Part shown: one piece after another, positions 51,057 to 64,000 of the stretch
Layout of the letters: the number at the start of each line of letters is the position of its first letter
How positions within the stretch are numbered: position 1 is the stretch's first letter
From: Tetrahymena elliotti 4EA
Lineage: Eukaryota; Ciliophora; Oligohymenophorea; Hymenostomatida; Tetrahymenidae
Direction: 5' to 3'
NCBI GenBank assembly: GCA_000231825.2
Contig: JH720372.1
Span: forward strand, 219,944-283,943
DNA length: 64,000 nt
Notes under the pieces: model-generated
The model's input: the letters and a program-made list of their open reading frames with translations, nothing else
The model's database searches: none
What the model was told of the DNA's origin: nothing
Program-made: the position numbers and the translations under genes

Positions 51057-52587
51057 TTTATTTAATATAATTGTATTTTTTAAATGTTAATTTGATGTTT
51101 TTGTCTATTTTTTATAAATTTCAACAAAATTAATTATGTCAAACCAGATTGTGCTTTATAATTGAAAAAAATTAATCCATTTTTAAAAAAGGTCTATCTA
51201 TTTTATAATTATAAATTCTTAAATTAAAAAATCTAAAGTATACAGAATTTTTAAGTTAATAGTAAGGCTGATCTGATTATCATTTAATTTTGCAAAAAAT
51301 CATTATTTTAAATTTTAATTCTCATTTTTTTTGATCCTGAATTATGAGAAAGAAAATATTTCATTTAAAAGTTGTTCAATTAATTTTATAGAATAAATTA
51401 CAGAATTGTTTGATTGCAAAACTATTATTTTATTAAATAAATATTTTGGAAATATTAAAAGAAATAAGTAATATAAAATTTTCCAAAAATAATAATTTAA
51501 TTAATACTTTAAAAATCACAAATAATTCTAAAAATGAAAGCCTTATTTATTTTTCTCAGGGCCAAAAAAAAAATATTTCAAAGTTTGAAATTATTTTTAA
51601 TTAAATCTTTAATAATAATTTCATTTACTATTAAAAAATATTAAATTTTTTATCCTCTAGATTTTAAATTATTTACATCAAGACAATTATTTTATATATT
51701 TCTAAGATAAATAGATAATTTTTTTAAGTAAAATTATGATTAATAAAACAAGTAATATTAATAAATTATTTGAAACATTTATTTATTTGAATAAAAAAAT
51801 ATTAAAATAGAAAGCCAAAAAATTAGATAAATAATCCATTCTAATCAAAAATTAAATTATTCTTCGGTTTATGGTATTTATGTATTTAAAATCTTTGGTT
51901 TCCAGAAAGAAAAAAGATTAATATCTTCAAAAAAGTTAAGATTTAGATTATGATTTCTCTTAAAATAAGAGATAACAAAAACAAATAATTTATTAGAAAA
52001 ATTAAGAAAATAATAGACATCCAACTTTGATGCAAATAATTTTTAATTTAAATTGATTAAGATCAAATAAATTATGTTTAGATTAATAATTTCTTTGTTT
52101 TTTTATTTTTTTTATCTACATTTCAGATAAGGTATCTCTAATCTTATTTGAAAAGAGAGACGCTAAACCTAAATTTACTTCATTCATATTTTAGTAGTTT
52201 TCTTTAACTTATTTTGATTAATTAGATATGAATATAGGTTAAAATTGACAGCTGGATGATTTTTTCAATAAAACTTGTTAGATCTTTAACAATTTAGAAA
52301 CCTTAGATAGAAATGTATTATTATTCTAAAAATTTACTAACTTTTGAATTATTTTATGGCCCTTTTTCTTATGAATTTGAATTATTAAATCCACAAATTT
52401 TATTTTTGGCTGATTGTAGAGATTAGCATTTTTTTGATGAAAAGAAATTAAAAAAAAATTATGTTTTCTTTTTTTCTTTCTTTTTTTTGTAATTAATTAT
52501 TGGAGAAAGAATTTATAAAGGTTGGAAGTAAAAAGTATATTAATGTAAAAGATGGTTTATTAAAGTTTAGCTAAAAAATTAAGTAAA
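51057..52587. other. AT-rich intergenic region
   Basis: 1.5 kb downstream of the second pump and upstream of the receptor-like gene. No gene, RNA or repeat recognised. Confidence 0.5.
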
Positions 52588-55500
52588 ATGGTAGTTTTAT
52601 TTATTTTATTTATGCAACTCTATGCAAAAATGGATGGTGACTAAAACAAGATTGAATTTTTGTAAAGTTGCGATGATAAAATAATTCAGTTTCTACAAAA
52701 TCAAAAAATTAAGTATGAAATAAGAGAATACTAAATTTAGATTGAGGATTTAGAAGATTCTTAATTGAATTTGGAAATTCATGACTGTTTTGTAAATAAA
52801 ACTCTTGTCTTTTAAGAATTAGAAGGATCATTAATAAACAACCTAACATTAAAAAACATAACAAGTACATCAAAACGATTAATATAATATTAATCAACAT
52901 ATGCAACAAAAATTAATAATATTGAGCTTGAAAATTGCTAAATAAGAGGCTAAGGTGAGCTTATAAAAATATCTTCTTCTCAAGCAATAAATATTGAAAG
53001 ATTATCTAGTATCTCATCTAGTAATATTTATTTTGAAAGCAATTAAATAAAAGTAAGTTACCTATATATTGATAGCCTATTAGTCTTATAATAATCAGTT
53101 TATTTAAATAGTAAATATGATATATTTATTGATACATTATATATAATTAATGAAGCAAAAGGCATTTTTATTTCACAAAACAGTTTAAATATTCAAAACA
53201 TTTTCATTTACAGCAAAACTTCTAGTAATGCTAGTGTTTTAAGCTAGAAAATTTTTATAGAAGCAATAAATGTAGGTGCTGCAGTTGATATTTTTTTTAA
53301 TATTCCATATGAATTAGGAGAATTCTAGACTAAAATTGAACAATTTTATATAAAAGAAATAAAATAAATAATTTAAGAATAGCATTAAATTAAAGATTTA
53401 ACAATCGTCTTCGATATTTTGACTTAAAATTTGAGAATAGGCCATATCTAGTTTGATGAAAGATAAATTGTCTTTTAATTACATATTATGTTAATACCTA
53501 ATGTAATTATTGATTAGTTAGATTTAAATTTGAACTCAATTATACAAATTGTGGATGTTGGCATTTTTAAAATGAGTAATATTCATTTTACTTCTATTGA
53601 TTTTTAGAAAATCTCATAAAATCTTATTGAATTTTAGAATGTTGATGATATTGTTTTAGATTCTTTTTAAATAAAAGATACTCTATTTGAATCATCCAAT
53701 ATGATATCAGTTTAAAAATCGGATTCTTTACAATTAATTAATTTTTTTGTCTAAAACTGCTTTTTCCAAAATAATTTGATTAATTTAGACACTGTTAGTT
53801 TTACTTAAATATTAAATTCAACATTCATACTTCAATCTAATTCTTCTATGTTTAGCTACTTTAAACCACTCGGCTCTAACCAGAATGACTACTTGAAGCA
53901 AAAGAAAGAGTGGTTAATAGGTTATAATTAATTAGATGGTGCAAGATCTCTTATTCAGATGAACTGGCTATAAATTACTGCAAGTAGTGATACTAAAAAT
54001 TTAATGATAGATGGAGTTAATGCAGATTTTGGTGGTTTTGATTCTAGATTTATTAGTAGTTATTACTCTTACATGAATTAAGTTATTAAAAATAGTAATT
54101 TTTCAAATATGAAAACCCATCAAAATGGAGGTTGCCTTAGATTTTATATTTTATAGGAATTGAGCATATCTTCCTCTAAATTTATAAATTGTGCAAGCAA
54201 TAAATTTGGAGGAGCTATATCAATTAGTTATTTTCTAGAAATTAATTTTATGAACTGTCATTTTTAAGGCAACTAAGCTTAATTTGGAGGAGCTATTTCT
54301 ATTTAAACACAGAATGGCAAAAAAACGATTTAAAATTTGAGCTTTAAAAATAATACTTCTACCTACTTAGAAAATGACATCTTTGATTACGGACCTCTAT
54401 TTAAAATAAAAGAGGTACTTGAATATATTCCAAATTTCTTTGAATCATAATATTTAATCAGAAAAATTCCAATAAGTCCATTAACAGAATTAATTCCAGG
54501 ATCTATTTATATTATTATTATGGATATGACATTTTTTTAGAAAACCTACAGTCTAGAGGAATAAAAGAACTCTGTAGCTGTTAGTAATATAATCAAAGGC
54601 AATTTGTATGATTTTTACATGCTAAACAAAGATAGAGTTTAACCTGAAGACATAAGCCAATATTTGAATTATGAAATAGATTTAAAAGAGTTGAGCAAAG
54701 ATACTTCCTATATTTTACTTTAACCTTATTCGTCTATGAAAAGATATGCAATATAGTTTATATACACAATAGGTGTGTTAGATGACATTTTTTTTTATAC
54801 TTCTGACTGCATAGAAGGACAATAGAAAGTCTTTTATAACTACTTAGACAACTCTAAGTATTTGTGCTAATATTGTGAATCTATGTCAGCCAATTACAGA
54901 AATGATTCCTTTTAATGCCAACAATGTGATAGTTAGATGTTTTCTAAATGCTACTTAAACTATTCAGAACTCAATCCAGGTTATTGGAGATAATATCTCG
55001 AAATAGATAAAAGCTAAATATATAAATGCCAAAGTAATCATTTGGAATAATGCCTGGGAGGTAGTGGATATGGGAATTAATTATGCTCTGAAGGAAGAAT
55101 AGGGAACGAATGCTCAGCATGTGATGAAACAGCTGTTTACTGGAATGCAACTTATACATCAAATAGTCTATATTCTTGTGTTAAATGTAATAGCATTGAA
55201 TCAAATACCTTAAAGATTTGGATATCTATAATATCTTTCATCATCATACTCTTCCTTTTAATTCACAGCAACTTTAAAAAAATATAAAATTATGTTTACT
55301 AATAATATTTACAAAGAATGCAAATAATGTATATCGGGACAAGCTTTACAAAATTAGGACTAGCATCTGTATTCATCAAGGTTTTATCATTTAATGCTTC
55401 TCTTCTTGTCTTTATTTAAAATTAATTAGAGATTAACTTAAAAAATACATTAATAGAAAGATCTATTTAGTATTCAAGTCCCTTATAAACTAGTTTTATT

Positions 55501-56520
55501 TCTATTAATTGTGCTCTTTATGACCTATTTCCTAATTAATAACACTATGGATTAGTTAGATTAAAAATGTATTTAATAATACCTCTCATAATTATTCCAA
55601 CAACCCTTTTATTTCCTTTTCTAAGATACCTCTTTAAGAAATCAAGTAGAAGATTTTTAAAATATAACATCTCTCTAACAATCATTTACACTCTGTTTAT
55701 TGTTTTTTACAACCCAATTTTAAGTGTATGTTTAGACTCAATTACATGTAAAACCTTTGGAAATGGAGAAAAAGCTCTACAAATTGATTTAACAGCTCCA
55801 TGTGATTCTAACTATGAATACTATTAATTTGCTATTATAGGTTTAGTCTTTTATTCTATATCTATTCCCTTTTTCATAATATTTAACTTAATAAAAAACA
55901 AAAAGAAACTATATTCAATTTAAGCTCTTTTCTAGTTTGGATTTTTATATTAAGAATATAAAAAAGATTTCTATTTCTGGGAAATAGTTCGCTTCTCGAT
56001 AAAAGTATCCTTCTTAATAGTTTAAAAAATATTCTTCTAGAGTAAAGAATTAATGAATTGCTTATTTGTAATCATTTTAATCTGCTATCAATTTTGCCTT
56101 CAAAAATACTAACCCTTCTCAAGAAATCTACTTAATAAAATGGAAATGACAAGTGTTTTAATCCTACTTATCAATTTCATTTCAACTATTATTTTCTAAG
56201 CATAAAATAATTCCACTAACAGTTTCATACAATACTTACCTACTATTTTCTTGATTACAAGTCTTATTTTAGCACTAATTTTTATCATGTACTCTAGTCT
56301 GCTAATTATGATGTCTTTTGCAGAGACAATTTTTTTAAAAATTCAAAATAATTCAAGATTCTCTTGCCTACTAAAGTGCTTTCCTTAATTTTAATAACAA
56401 AAATCATAAAAAAGAATCCGCGAAAATTTTAAAAAACTAAGAAACTTGGTTAAATATATAATATAATTTAAGAGCCAGCACGATAACTAACAAGAAACGT
56501 TCAAATTACTTGAATTATGA
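52588..56520 (+). CDS. Large receptor-like membrane protein with Cys-rich domain and about 8 C-terminal helices, 1,310 aa
   Basis: A single frame, ATG 52588 to TGA 56518-56520. A short hydrophobic start (MVVLFILFMQLYA) looks like a signal peptide. Residues about 20-690 are Ile/Asn/Ser-rich with short strand-like repeats and FGGAI motifs, as in a right-handed beta-helix (polymorphic outer-membrane-protein-like repeats). Residues about 741-867 form a Cys-rich EGF/growth-factor-receptor-like domain with many CxxC pairs (CQQCDS, CSACDE). About eight membrane helices follow from residue 876 (IWISIISFIIILFLLI) to about 1245, then a basic tail. This architecture recurs in ciliates, where proteins are annotated only as putative transmembrane proteins. 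Cell-surface sensing or adhesion is inference. Helix count is by eye. Confidence 0.85.
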
Positions 56521-57316
56521 TTTGAATCGCCAACTCAATTTTTTGTTTCGTTTGTGTTAGATAGAGCTTTTATTAATTAATTTACAACAACTACATTTTT
56601 ATTTACATAAATTTATTGGTTAAATTGATATTATTACTTAAAATCAAATATTATAATTGATAATAGATCTTCATAAAGCTTCTTGTTTCTTAAATAAGAA
56701 ACTTAAAATATTAGTTATTTTTTAAAGTAGCAATCAGATTCAAAGCCAATTGTATTTTTTTGTTTATTCTTAAAGGTATATTTTATTTGAATTCGATGTT
56801 TTTATTTTAAAATAATATTTTTTTAAATTTAATAGATCTTTTTCTTAAATTTATTTGAAATTAATTGATTTAAGATTATTAATATTTTTTTGTGAGATAA
56901 AAAATAATTAATTAATAAATACAATAAATTCTGATTTAATAATAATCTAATCTTATTTTTTATAAATACATGTTTTAAATTAATATCTGCTAATATTGAT
57001 ATATGATTTCAAATAAATGTTATTAAATTCATGAATTTCATAAAACTTATTTTTTATCTTACTAGAAAAGACCTTGTTAATTGCAACATTTGTTAAAATC
57101 TTTTTTGGAAAGAACTTTAAAAAATTTATCATTTATCTTTAAAGTTTGATCATAATTAACTGATTAAGATTTTTTCACTTTAAATTACTGTAAGTAAGGA
57201 GGAGGAAAAATAATAAAAAATATTTAAATTAAAAAAATCTTTAATTAAGTCTTTATAAATTTGAAAGAAACAGCTTTGACTAAAATTTTGAGAGCAGAAA
57301 AAGATTGTATTATAAA
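56521..57316. other. AT-rich intergenic region
   Basis: 0.8 kb with poly-A/T runs and no recognisable element. Confidence 0.5.
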
Positions 57317-58741
57317 ATGCAAGAAATAGATCAAAAGTAGGATCTAATTAAATGTTCTGAACACTTTTATAAGAAAGCTACTTTTTTGAAGTTCAATTTA
57401 GATACACTTGAAGCCTAAGCTGTTTGCTAATATTGTGCTTTATGTAGAAAAAATGAAAATATTAGGGTTCTTTTTATTGAAGAGATTATCTCTGATGATT
57501 CTTATACTATGATAGCTGATTGGCCTCCTGTAAAAAATTAGGACTTAATCAATTAGTTTGCATAGATATGTGATGACATTTACTTAAATTATTTTAATTC
57601 TTAAGCTAAGGTTGAGGAAATAACAGATTACTTTTCTAAAATAAAAGAAAATTTGATCATTAAGATTTAATAAATAGAAAAGAGATTTCTTCAAATAGCT
57701 TCAGATATTAATATATAAGACTATATGAAAGTTTATAATGAGTTGATTGAAAAAGATAAACTTAAGGAAATTGTTAAAAAATATAGCAGCTCTAGTTAAG
57801 AAGGAGAGTTGAAAAATATTATTTAAAATGCCAATTAAAAGATGGATTAAAATACCATTGCTATTCAAGAACTAATTAAATAATATGAACAACATAAAAA
57901 AAAAATGAATTTCAATCAATTTGATTTATTCTTTGAAGGAATACATAACACCTTGGATAATTTCTTTATTAATTAAGAGACGAGTTAAGACATTAATTAA
58001 AAATTTACAGATTTTATAATCTCTAACAGGTTTAGTTAATATATTGAATCTCTTGATAGTGAATTTAGGAAACACATTATGGATCTAAATAGTTATTATG
58101 AATCTTACATTGAAGAAATTCCTGAAAATCTTTAAAAGGGGTAAAAGCAAAAATTAATTTAATCATAGACATAGGTAATAGATTAGCTAACTAAAATTCT
58201 AAAATGTCATATTGACACAGTTAAAATGCCTTTAAATGAGAAAATAAGACTGAAAATAAAGTAAAAGTAGCTCTAATCTAATTAACAAGATGCAAAAATA
58301 GAAGGATTTAAAGTTAGTTCAATGAATGGGTATAATTTTACTTATTTAGATACTCCTATTACATAAGAGTAAGTAGGTGAGTCTTTCTAGATAAAAATAA
58401 ATAATCTCTAATGCTGGATTGGGATAGGTATTGTTGACAAAAACTAGCTCCTTTAAAAAAATTACAAATTCACAGGTTTGTTTAGTGATAAATTTTGTTA
58501 CACAATCTCTTAAAATGGTTATTCTTGGTCATTACTATCTGAAAATCAAAATAAAAAAAAGATATCCTTTTTCTTTAAGACTAATGATATTATCAAAATC
58601 ACCATTCAGTATGAACATATTTTATTTGAAAATCTAACACTAAATGACTCCTTCCAAATGGACTTTAAATTTGAAGAAGGAAGATGTTTCTGCCCTGCCT
58701 TCTGTCTTTTTAATCTTTATGATCAAATTGAATTCATTTGA
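57317..58741 (+). CDS. B-box-like / SPRY-like protein, 474 aa
   Basis: One frame, ATG 57317 (MQEIDQKQDLIKCSEHFYKK) to TGA 58739-58741. The N-terminus has a Cys/His cluster, CSEH then CQYCALCRK, resembling a B-box-type zinc site. Residues about 60-300 are helical and charged (coiled coil: KVEEITDYFSKIKENLIIK; QELIKQYEQHKKKM). The C-terminal about 150 residues look like a SPRY-type beta-sandwich: SQNGYSWSLL, then FFFKTNDIIKITIQYEH and FENLTLNDSFQMDFKFE. The order zinc site, coiled coil, SPRY-like recalls TRIM proteins but no RING is visible. Ligand and role are unknown. Confidence 0.75.
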
Positions 58742-60117
58742 AATTATCTTTAAAATAAAACCAAATTTTCTTTCTTTTATGTTTTAACAAAAAAAAGCAA
58801 AATTTTGTCATTAATAAAATAATTTACATTTAAATAAAATTATTTTTCATTTCTTAACCTTAGGAAGAATGAGTATTAATTTTTCTTTATATTTTCAATA
58901 TAAATAATAATTTAGAATTTATAGATGCCTAGTCAAAAAAAAATATTTATTTTTTATTTTACCAAAAAGTAAATAGTTATTTTTAACTTTTGAAAATCTT
59001 TTTGTTTAAATATTTTTTAAATCAATTTCAAGAATTTATAATTTGCTTTCCAAAATTTAATATATTTTCCTATTTAGATTCTTAATTTATTTACACAAAA
59101 AATATTATCACTATCTTAATTAAAAGTTCAAAATAATTAATTATCTTACATTCTTTTGAATACAATTTTTTGAATAAAAACAAATAATATCAGTTTACTT
59201 AATATTATTATTATTAAGAAATTTGCTTTTTAAATTTTAAAAAAAATTGTATGTATTTTAAATGTAGTATTTTTAATATTATACATTCATTTTTAACTCC
59301 ATAAATATAATTCTAGTTTCAATAAATTTTAATAAGATGATAATCCTAGATAAAACTTGTTTGAATATAGACCAATTAAAATTTGGGCTGAATAAAAATA
59401 GATATCATTGCAGACAACTAAAGAAAATCCATATGATGAAATTATAATTTTAAGGATTATTAATAATAATTTCATTTTTCATAAAATTATAAAATCTTTT
59501 TATTTTTATTTTTCTTTTAAGACAAAAAATTAAAGCAAATAATAGAGAAAAAAAGAAAGGAAATTAATATTTTAAAGAGAAATAAATAAAATTAAATTAT
59601 ATGGAGGATATTAAATATTTTAATAAGAGTTTTAAAAGTTGTTGAGAGTCACAGAACTTTTTAGAAATCAAATTTAAAAAGAGTTATAGATAATGTATTT
59701 AATGATAAACATGCAAGGTAATATGAATGAAATTAATTGAATTAAGAAATAAAAATTATCTAAACAAATGGATATCTAAAGAAATAAAATAAAAATTAAA
59801 TAAATATTAAATTATATTGAATAATAAACTTCTATTAATAATGCCATAAATTATAATCACTTTTTTTGGGCAAATCATAGCCAAGCTCTTTTTAATTAGT
59901 GGCTTAAAAAGTCAATAAATTGCCTTACTATCTTTATTGTATAAATAGTAAAAAACAGTAGCAAACCTTATTAAAAAGAAAATCAAAAATATTATTTAAC
60001 AAAGAGTGAAGTATAAATAGAAAGTAAAAGCATTTCTCTATAAGCTAATTATTTATCGTAGTGTTCAAATATTTCATCCAACACTAAGTCTTATTTTAAA
60101 ACAACGAATTGTGTAAA
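58742..60117. other. AT-rich intergenic region
   Basis: 1.4 kb; a short ATG frame at about 59601 stops after 13 codons. No other feature. Confidence 0.5.
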
Positions 60118-62938
60118 ATGAATACCATTTAAGATACATCTCCTTTAAGAAATCGTTCTTATTCACCTGTCATTTCACCTTAAAAAAATTCAATTTAAAT
60201 GCAAACTTATACTAAGCCTGTAAGTGTGTTCCCAAACAACTCTTATGTTTAAGTCACTCCCCCCAGAAATACTAATGTTCATATAGCCACCCCATCAACA
60301 GCCTAGACTCTCTATAGCATCAATGGATCTGCTCCAACACGTTTTAATTAGGCTTTAGATTAAGTTTGTCTTTTAGGTATAAATATTAATTATTTTTAAT
60401 TAATCATGATGTAATTCTTAATTTTTTAGGTCATGAAATGGATGTGATGAGGAAAAACTTTGAACTTGTTCAAGTAGAGCTTTAATAATGGAAAGATAAA
60501 TGTTCTCTCATCAAAGCTATAGCCTCTACTCCTCCTCCTGGTACTAATTACTCCCCAACAAGAGTTTCCAAACTCAGAAATGATGTGCAAAACTAATTTA
60601 GTAATTACTAGATCGAAATAAATAAGCTAAATAGTATTATCTCTAATGTCAACAGTGAGCTTATGATTTCTGCAGAAAAAATTAAGTATGAAAATTTTAT
60701 TTTTTATTTGAAAATCTTAAATTTTACTAACTAAACAGGGCATTAGAAAGAAGAGTTGGTGAAATGAATAAGATAGAACTTGAAATGCTGAATGCAAAGA
60801 AGTAAGCTCTAGAACTTGATAATCGCAATAGATATCAAGCTATGGAGTTAAATGATTTAAAAAGTAAAATGGATACAAAGAATCAATAAAACGATGATTT
60901 AATAAAATAGATTATGATCATCCCTTAGCTTAAAGATTAAATTAGCATCCTTGAATTAGAAAACAAGAAGTTAATTTCTATAGTTTAACAAAAAGATGAT
61001 TAGCAAAATAGAAGTGATTAGAAGCATATGTAGTTAACCAAAATGTATCAAGAAAATTTGGAGAAAAGCAACGAAATAGTCAATCAACTTAGAGATTTAC
61101 AATATGAAAATGAAGATTTATAAAATGAACTTGAAAAAGTTAATAGTATTGCAGGTAAATTCACACATTTTTTCTTTTTTATTTATATTCTATTTACATT
61201 TATTAAGGATGCAATAAAAAAAAGTGAAAAATCATCATAAAAAAAAAAATATTTTAAAATATCTTTTAATTTATTTTTATTTATTATATTTTATATAATA
61301 ATATCTAGATTCTGTGAGCAACTCAAATGTTCGTAACTCTAATTACTTGCAAAAATCTAGAGGCAGAATGAGTGGCGAAATGAGCTTTAATGGAGAAGAA
61401 TTAAAAAATTCTTAAAACTTGAAAAGATCTAATGCAGCTTTAAATTAAAGCAAGAGTTAACAAGCTAAATTGAAATTAAGTTCTATTTAATCTGCAATAT
61501 TAGATCAGCAGACTGTTATTGATTAACTTCAAGGTTCAGTTAGAGACAAAGATACCAAAGTTAGTATTTTATCAAAAGAAAAAGAAAATCTTTTATCTTA
61601 AATCTCTGATTAAATGAGTGAAATCCAATAACTTAGAACAGAAATTAACTAACAAAGAGAAGATCATGATGAAAAAATTAAAAAATCTAGGAGAGATTTT
61701 AATGATCAATTCACAAATGCTATAACTCCTCTTTAAAAAGAAAATGAGTAAATGCATGGTGAAATTGAAAGATTGTAACATGAAATCTAACACAATTAGC
61801 AACTCATCTAAGATCTTGAACAAGATAGAGATTCTACTTAAAATCAACTAAATCTAGAGAGACAACAAAACTTAAAGTAACATTTAAAAATTTTTTTTCT
61901 ATTTGGAATTTAATAATTTAACTACAATAAGGATTTACTTAATTTTTTAAATATTTTCAAAAAAGTTTTTGAAGTATTTCTTCAGAATTTTATTTTTTTA
62001 TGACATTTGATATTACTTCATATGCAATAAATTTTTTATTAAAAATATAATAAAGTACTTAGTAGAAGATAATTAAAGATAATGAGATTAAGTGTGAGGC
62101 TTTGACAGAAAGAATTATTAAAAAAGAAAATGAGTTAAATGAAGAATTGATAAAAAATAAAGAGCTATTTGAAGATAACAAATTAATGGCAGAAGAAATG
62201 CGTATCTTAAAATAAAAGGCAAATGAATTAGAGGTCTGGAAGAATAAATATAGAGACTTGAAGAAAGAAACCAAGGCTCTTCGCTAATAATTTGATGAAT
62301 ATAAATAGAGTTTCATTAGAGAAATATAAAATAGATTTTCTAATGATTGTGAATAATTTGAATAGTGTCTGCAGATGATTGATGAAAGATTTGATTCAAC
62401 TAGACACAGCAATAATATTTATGCAAATAATAGTAACTCAAATGAGGTTGAAAATCATTTACCTTACTTCTAGTCTCCTTATAGAAATATGAAAGACTCT
62501 GAAGTTCAAGGAAGATCTTCTAGTCCTACCTAAGAAAAACTAAAAGCTATGAAGCAAACTCCTTCTAAATCATCTGCTGTTTCTATTAAATAACAAAATA
62601 GTGCTAATAACAATAACAATAATGGATCTTCAATGAATTATAATCCATTAAATTAAAGCAATATTTCTCCTGCTTTATAAGATAAATTCTTAAATTCATC
62701 ATAATAAAATAATAACATTAGTAACTTTACTAACAATAATGGCAGTCACTATAGAAACCCTAGCTAGACTGATAAATATGACATTTTATCAAGCTAAGCA
62801 TTCAAATATTAAAATGAGATATTATAAACTAACCAAGAATTAGACTGCAAACTAGAAGAACTAGTTATCCTCAAAGCCAAGTATGAAGAAGCATTAAACA
62901 GAGTTCAATCTAATATGGGTAGTTCAAGTAAAAAATGA
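60118..62938 (+). CDS. Coiled-coil protein, 793 aa, five exons
   Basis: ATG 60118 (MNTIQDTSPLRNRSYSPVIS). Exons are 60118-60376, 60430-60685, 60739-61154, 61309-61876 and 62056-62938; introns are 53, 53, 154 and 179 nt with GTAT or GTAA donors. Exons total 2,382 nt in phase to TGA 62936-62938. Residues 1-85 are Ser/Thr/Pro-rich. About 90-640 are almost continuous coiled coil (ERRVGEMNKIELEMLNAKK; KENLLSQISDQMSEIQQLR), with an Asn/Ser linker near the third intron. The rest is Asn/Ser-rich, and a final coil (LDCKLEELVILKAKYEEAL) closes the protein. It is likely a structural or scaffold protein, for example of cilia, basal bodies or cortex, but no family signature is seen. Confidence 0.85.
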
Positions 62939-63898
62939 AGTTTTCTAATAAAAATACTCAAATATTAATAAGAATGTATAAAAATTTTCCACCAAATTCT
63001 ATAATGAAAAATAATAATAAATAAACTCAAGAAATAAATTCTAAATAACTAACTAAAAAATCAAAAAAAAATTCATTTCACAGTTGTAAATATAATATAT
63101 AATGTAATAAATAAAAGTATTTAAAATTTATTATTTTTTTCTGTTTGATTTCAGTAAATCTCAATATTCTTTGTTTGTAATCTATTTTTCTTTCATAAAT
63201 TAAATTAAAAATTTTCTTAGAAAATAAATGATTTTCATAATTTTGTTATTTTGATTTAAAGATTTGAAATGAAATGAAATTTGCAAAAACTGATATTGTA
63301 AAAAAAGATGATGTTAATTTTTTTATGATAAAATCCTGAAAATTAATAACTAAGTATTGTAAGTAAGGATAATGATTTAAAATGTAAGATGGATTTATAT
63401 TTACAAAAACTTATTGATAATTTGATTCATTTCTGTATTAGCTTACTTTTTGAAAAAACTAATTATTTTTTTAAAATGTTTTTTCTCCAAATTATTTTAT
63501 TCCAACATAATAAGTATATTTTTTCAAAAAAAGTTTTTATTTTGTCATATTTCTTAATTTATTTTCTTTTTTTCAAAAATTAAAACAAAAAATTTATTAT
63601 TTTGACATGTAATTTACTTATTAGTTATTAAATAAACTATGGATATATGGATAGTTGATTGAATAGTTTAATAATATTTTATTAATTTAATAGAAAATAA
63701 ATTTTAGAAAATAAATATTTAATGACCTTTATTATTAAAAGTAAAAAAATGATCAGAAATTATTTATCAAAAAGTAAAAATTAAAATACTTGATAAAATA
63801 AATACAATTCATGAAAACATATATTAATGAAAATGAGAAAAAATTATGATTATAAGAAAATTATCATTATTTAATAATAGATGTATTGTCTTTGCTTT
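62939..63898. other. AT-rich convergent intergenic region
   Basis: 0.96 kb between two convergent genes, so it mainly holds 3' flanks. Poly-A/T runs only. Confidence 0.5.
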
Positions 63899-64000
63899 TC
63901 AAAGATAGAAAAGACTATTGGTGAGGTTTTCATTTGCAACATCTTAGATAGTGTCACTAACAAATTTGGCAAGCTTTTCTGCATACTTCATAGCAGCAGG
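63899..64000 (-). CDS. 3' end of an unidentified gene (runs off right edge)
   Basis: The minus strand reads an open, clearly coding frame from the window edge (PAAMKYAEKLAKFVSDTIQD) to TGA 63899-63901. Its base composition is distinctly less AT-rich than the flank, as in a well-expressed gene. Only the last 33 residues are present, so no family can be assigned. Confidence 0.6.

Noticed and set aside
1..64000. tRNA, rRNA, telomeric CCCCAA repeats, chromosome-breakage-like motifs and CRISPR arrays
   Set aside because: Read by eye on both strands; no TPsiC-like box with a matching acceptor stem, no telomeric tract, no AACCAACCTC-type core and no spaced direct repeats were found. A scan with tRNAscan-SE and Infernal would be decisive.

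Overview
The window is AT-rich ciliate nuclear DNA, probably from a somatic (macronuclear) genome of a Tetrahymena-type oligohymenophorean. The main evidence is the genetic code. When TAA and TAG are read as glutamine and TGA is the only stop, long frames open on both strands. Four of them run for 1,198 to 1,975 codons without an intron. Under the standard code the same regions break into fragments. Introns are short, mostly 40 to 180 nt, begin with GTA and end in AG. Where I could follow every splice junction, the exon lengths sum to whole codons.

Layout, left to right. 1-496 (minus): first exons of a coiled-coil-like protein running off the left edge. 1847-5283 (minus): an 11-exon protein with 11 MORN repeats. 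6976-10781 (plus): two adjacent N/Q-rich frames that may be one gene. About 11.1-12.4 kb: small uncertain genes. 13007-14720 (minus): a CCDC47 homologue, an ER membrane-protein biogenesis factor. 16140-18668 (minus): a ciliate two-helix membrane protein. 20320-26247 (minus): a 1,975-residue N/Q-rich protein with one zinc-finger-like motif. 27333-28747 (plus): an N/Q-rich protein. 29580-31476 (plus): a two-domain trypsin-like protease of the TYSND1/Deg15 type. 32738-33262 (plus): a divergent mitochondrial-type cytochrome c. 34576-36273 (plus): an unknown protein. 36704-38485 (plus): a CDPK-like calcium-dependent kinase. 41042-44638 and 47430-51056 (plus): a tandem pair of Na,K-ATPase-like P-type pumps. 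52588-56520 (plus): a large receptor-like multi-pass membrane protein. 57317-58741 (plus): a B-box-like/SPRY-like protein. 60118-62938 (plus): a five-exon coiled-coil protein. 63899-64000 (minus): the 3' end of another gene.

There is no operon-like organisation. Genes are separated by 0.4 to 2.8 kb of very AT-rich DNA in which I see no convincing RNA genes, transposons, telomeric repeats or CRISPR arrays. The genes do not form a single pathway. The loose themes are membrane transport and biogenesis (pumps, CCDC47, receptor-like proteins), calcium signalling (CDPK) and low-complexity or scaffold proteins.

I found no new multi-gene system. The observations most worth a second look are the pump pair, which has lost two conserved acidic ion-site residues and gained a cysteine-bearing external loop; short gene-conversion-like identity tracts between the two pumps; the kinase with DWS in place of DFG and a large insert; and an AAA-TGA junction at about 11,713 where coding-like sequence resumes in the +1 frame.
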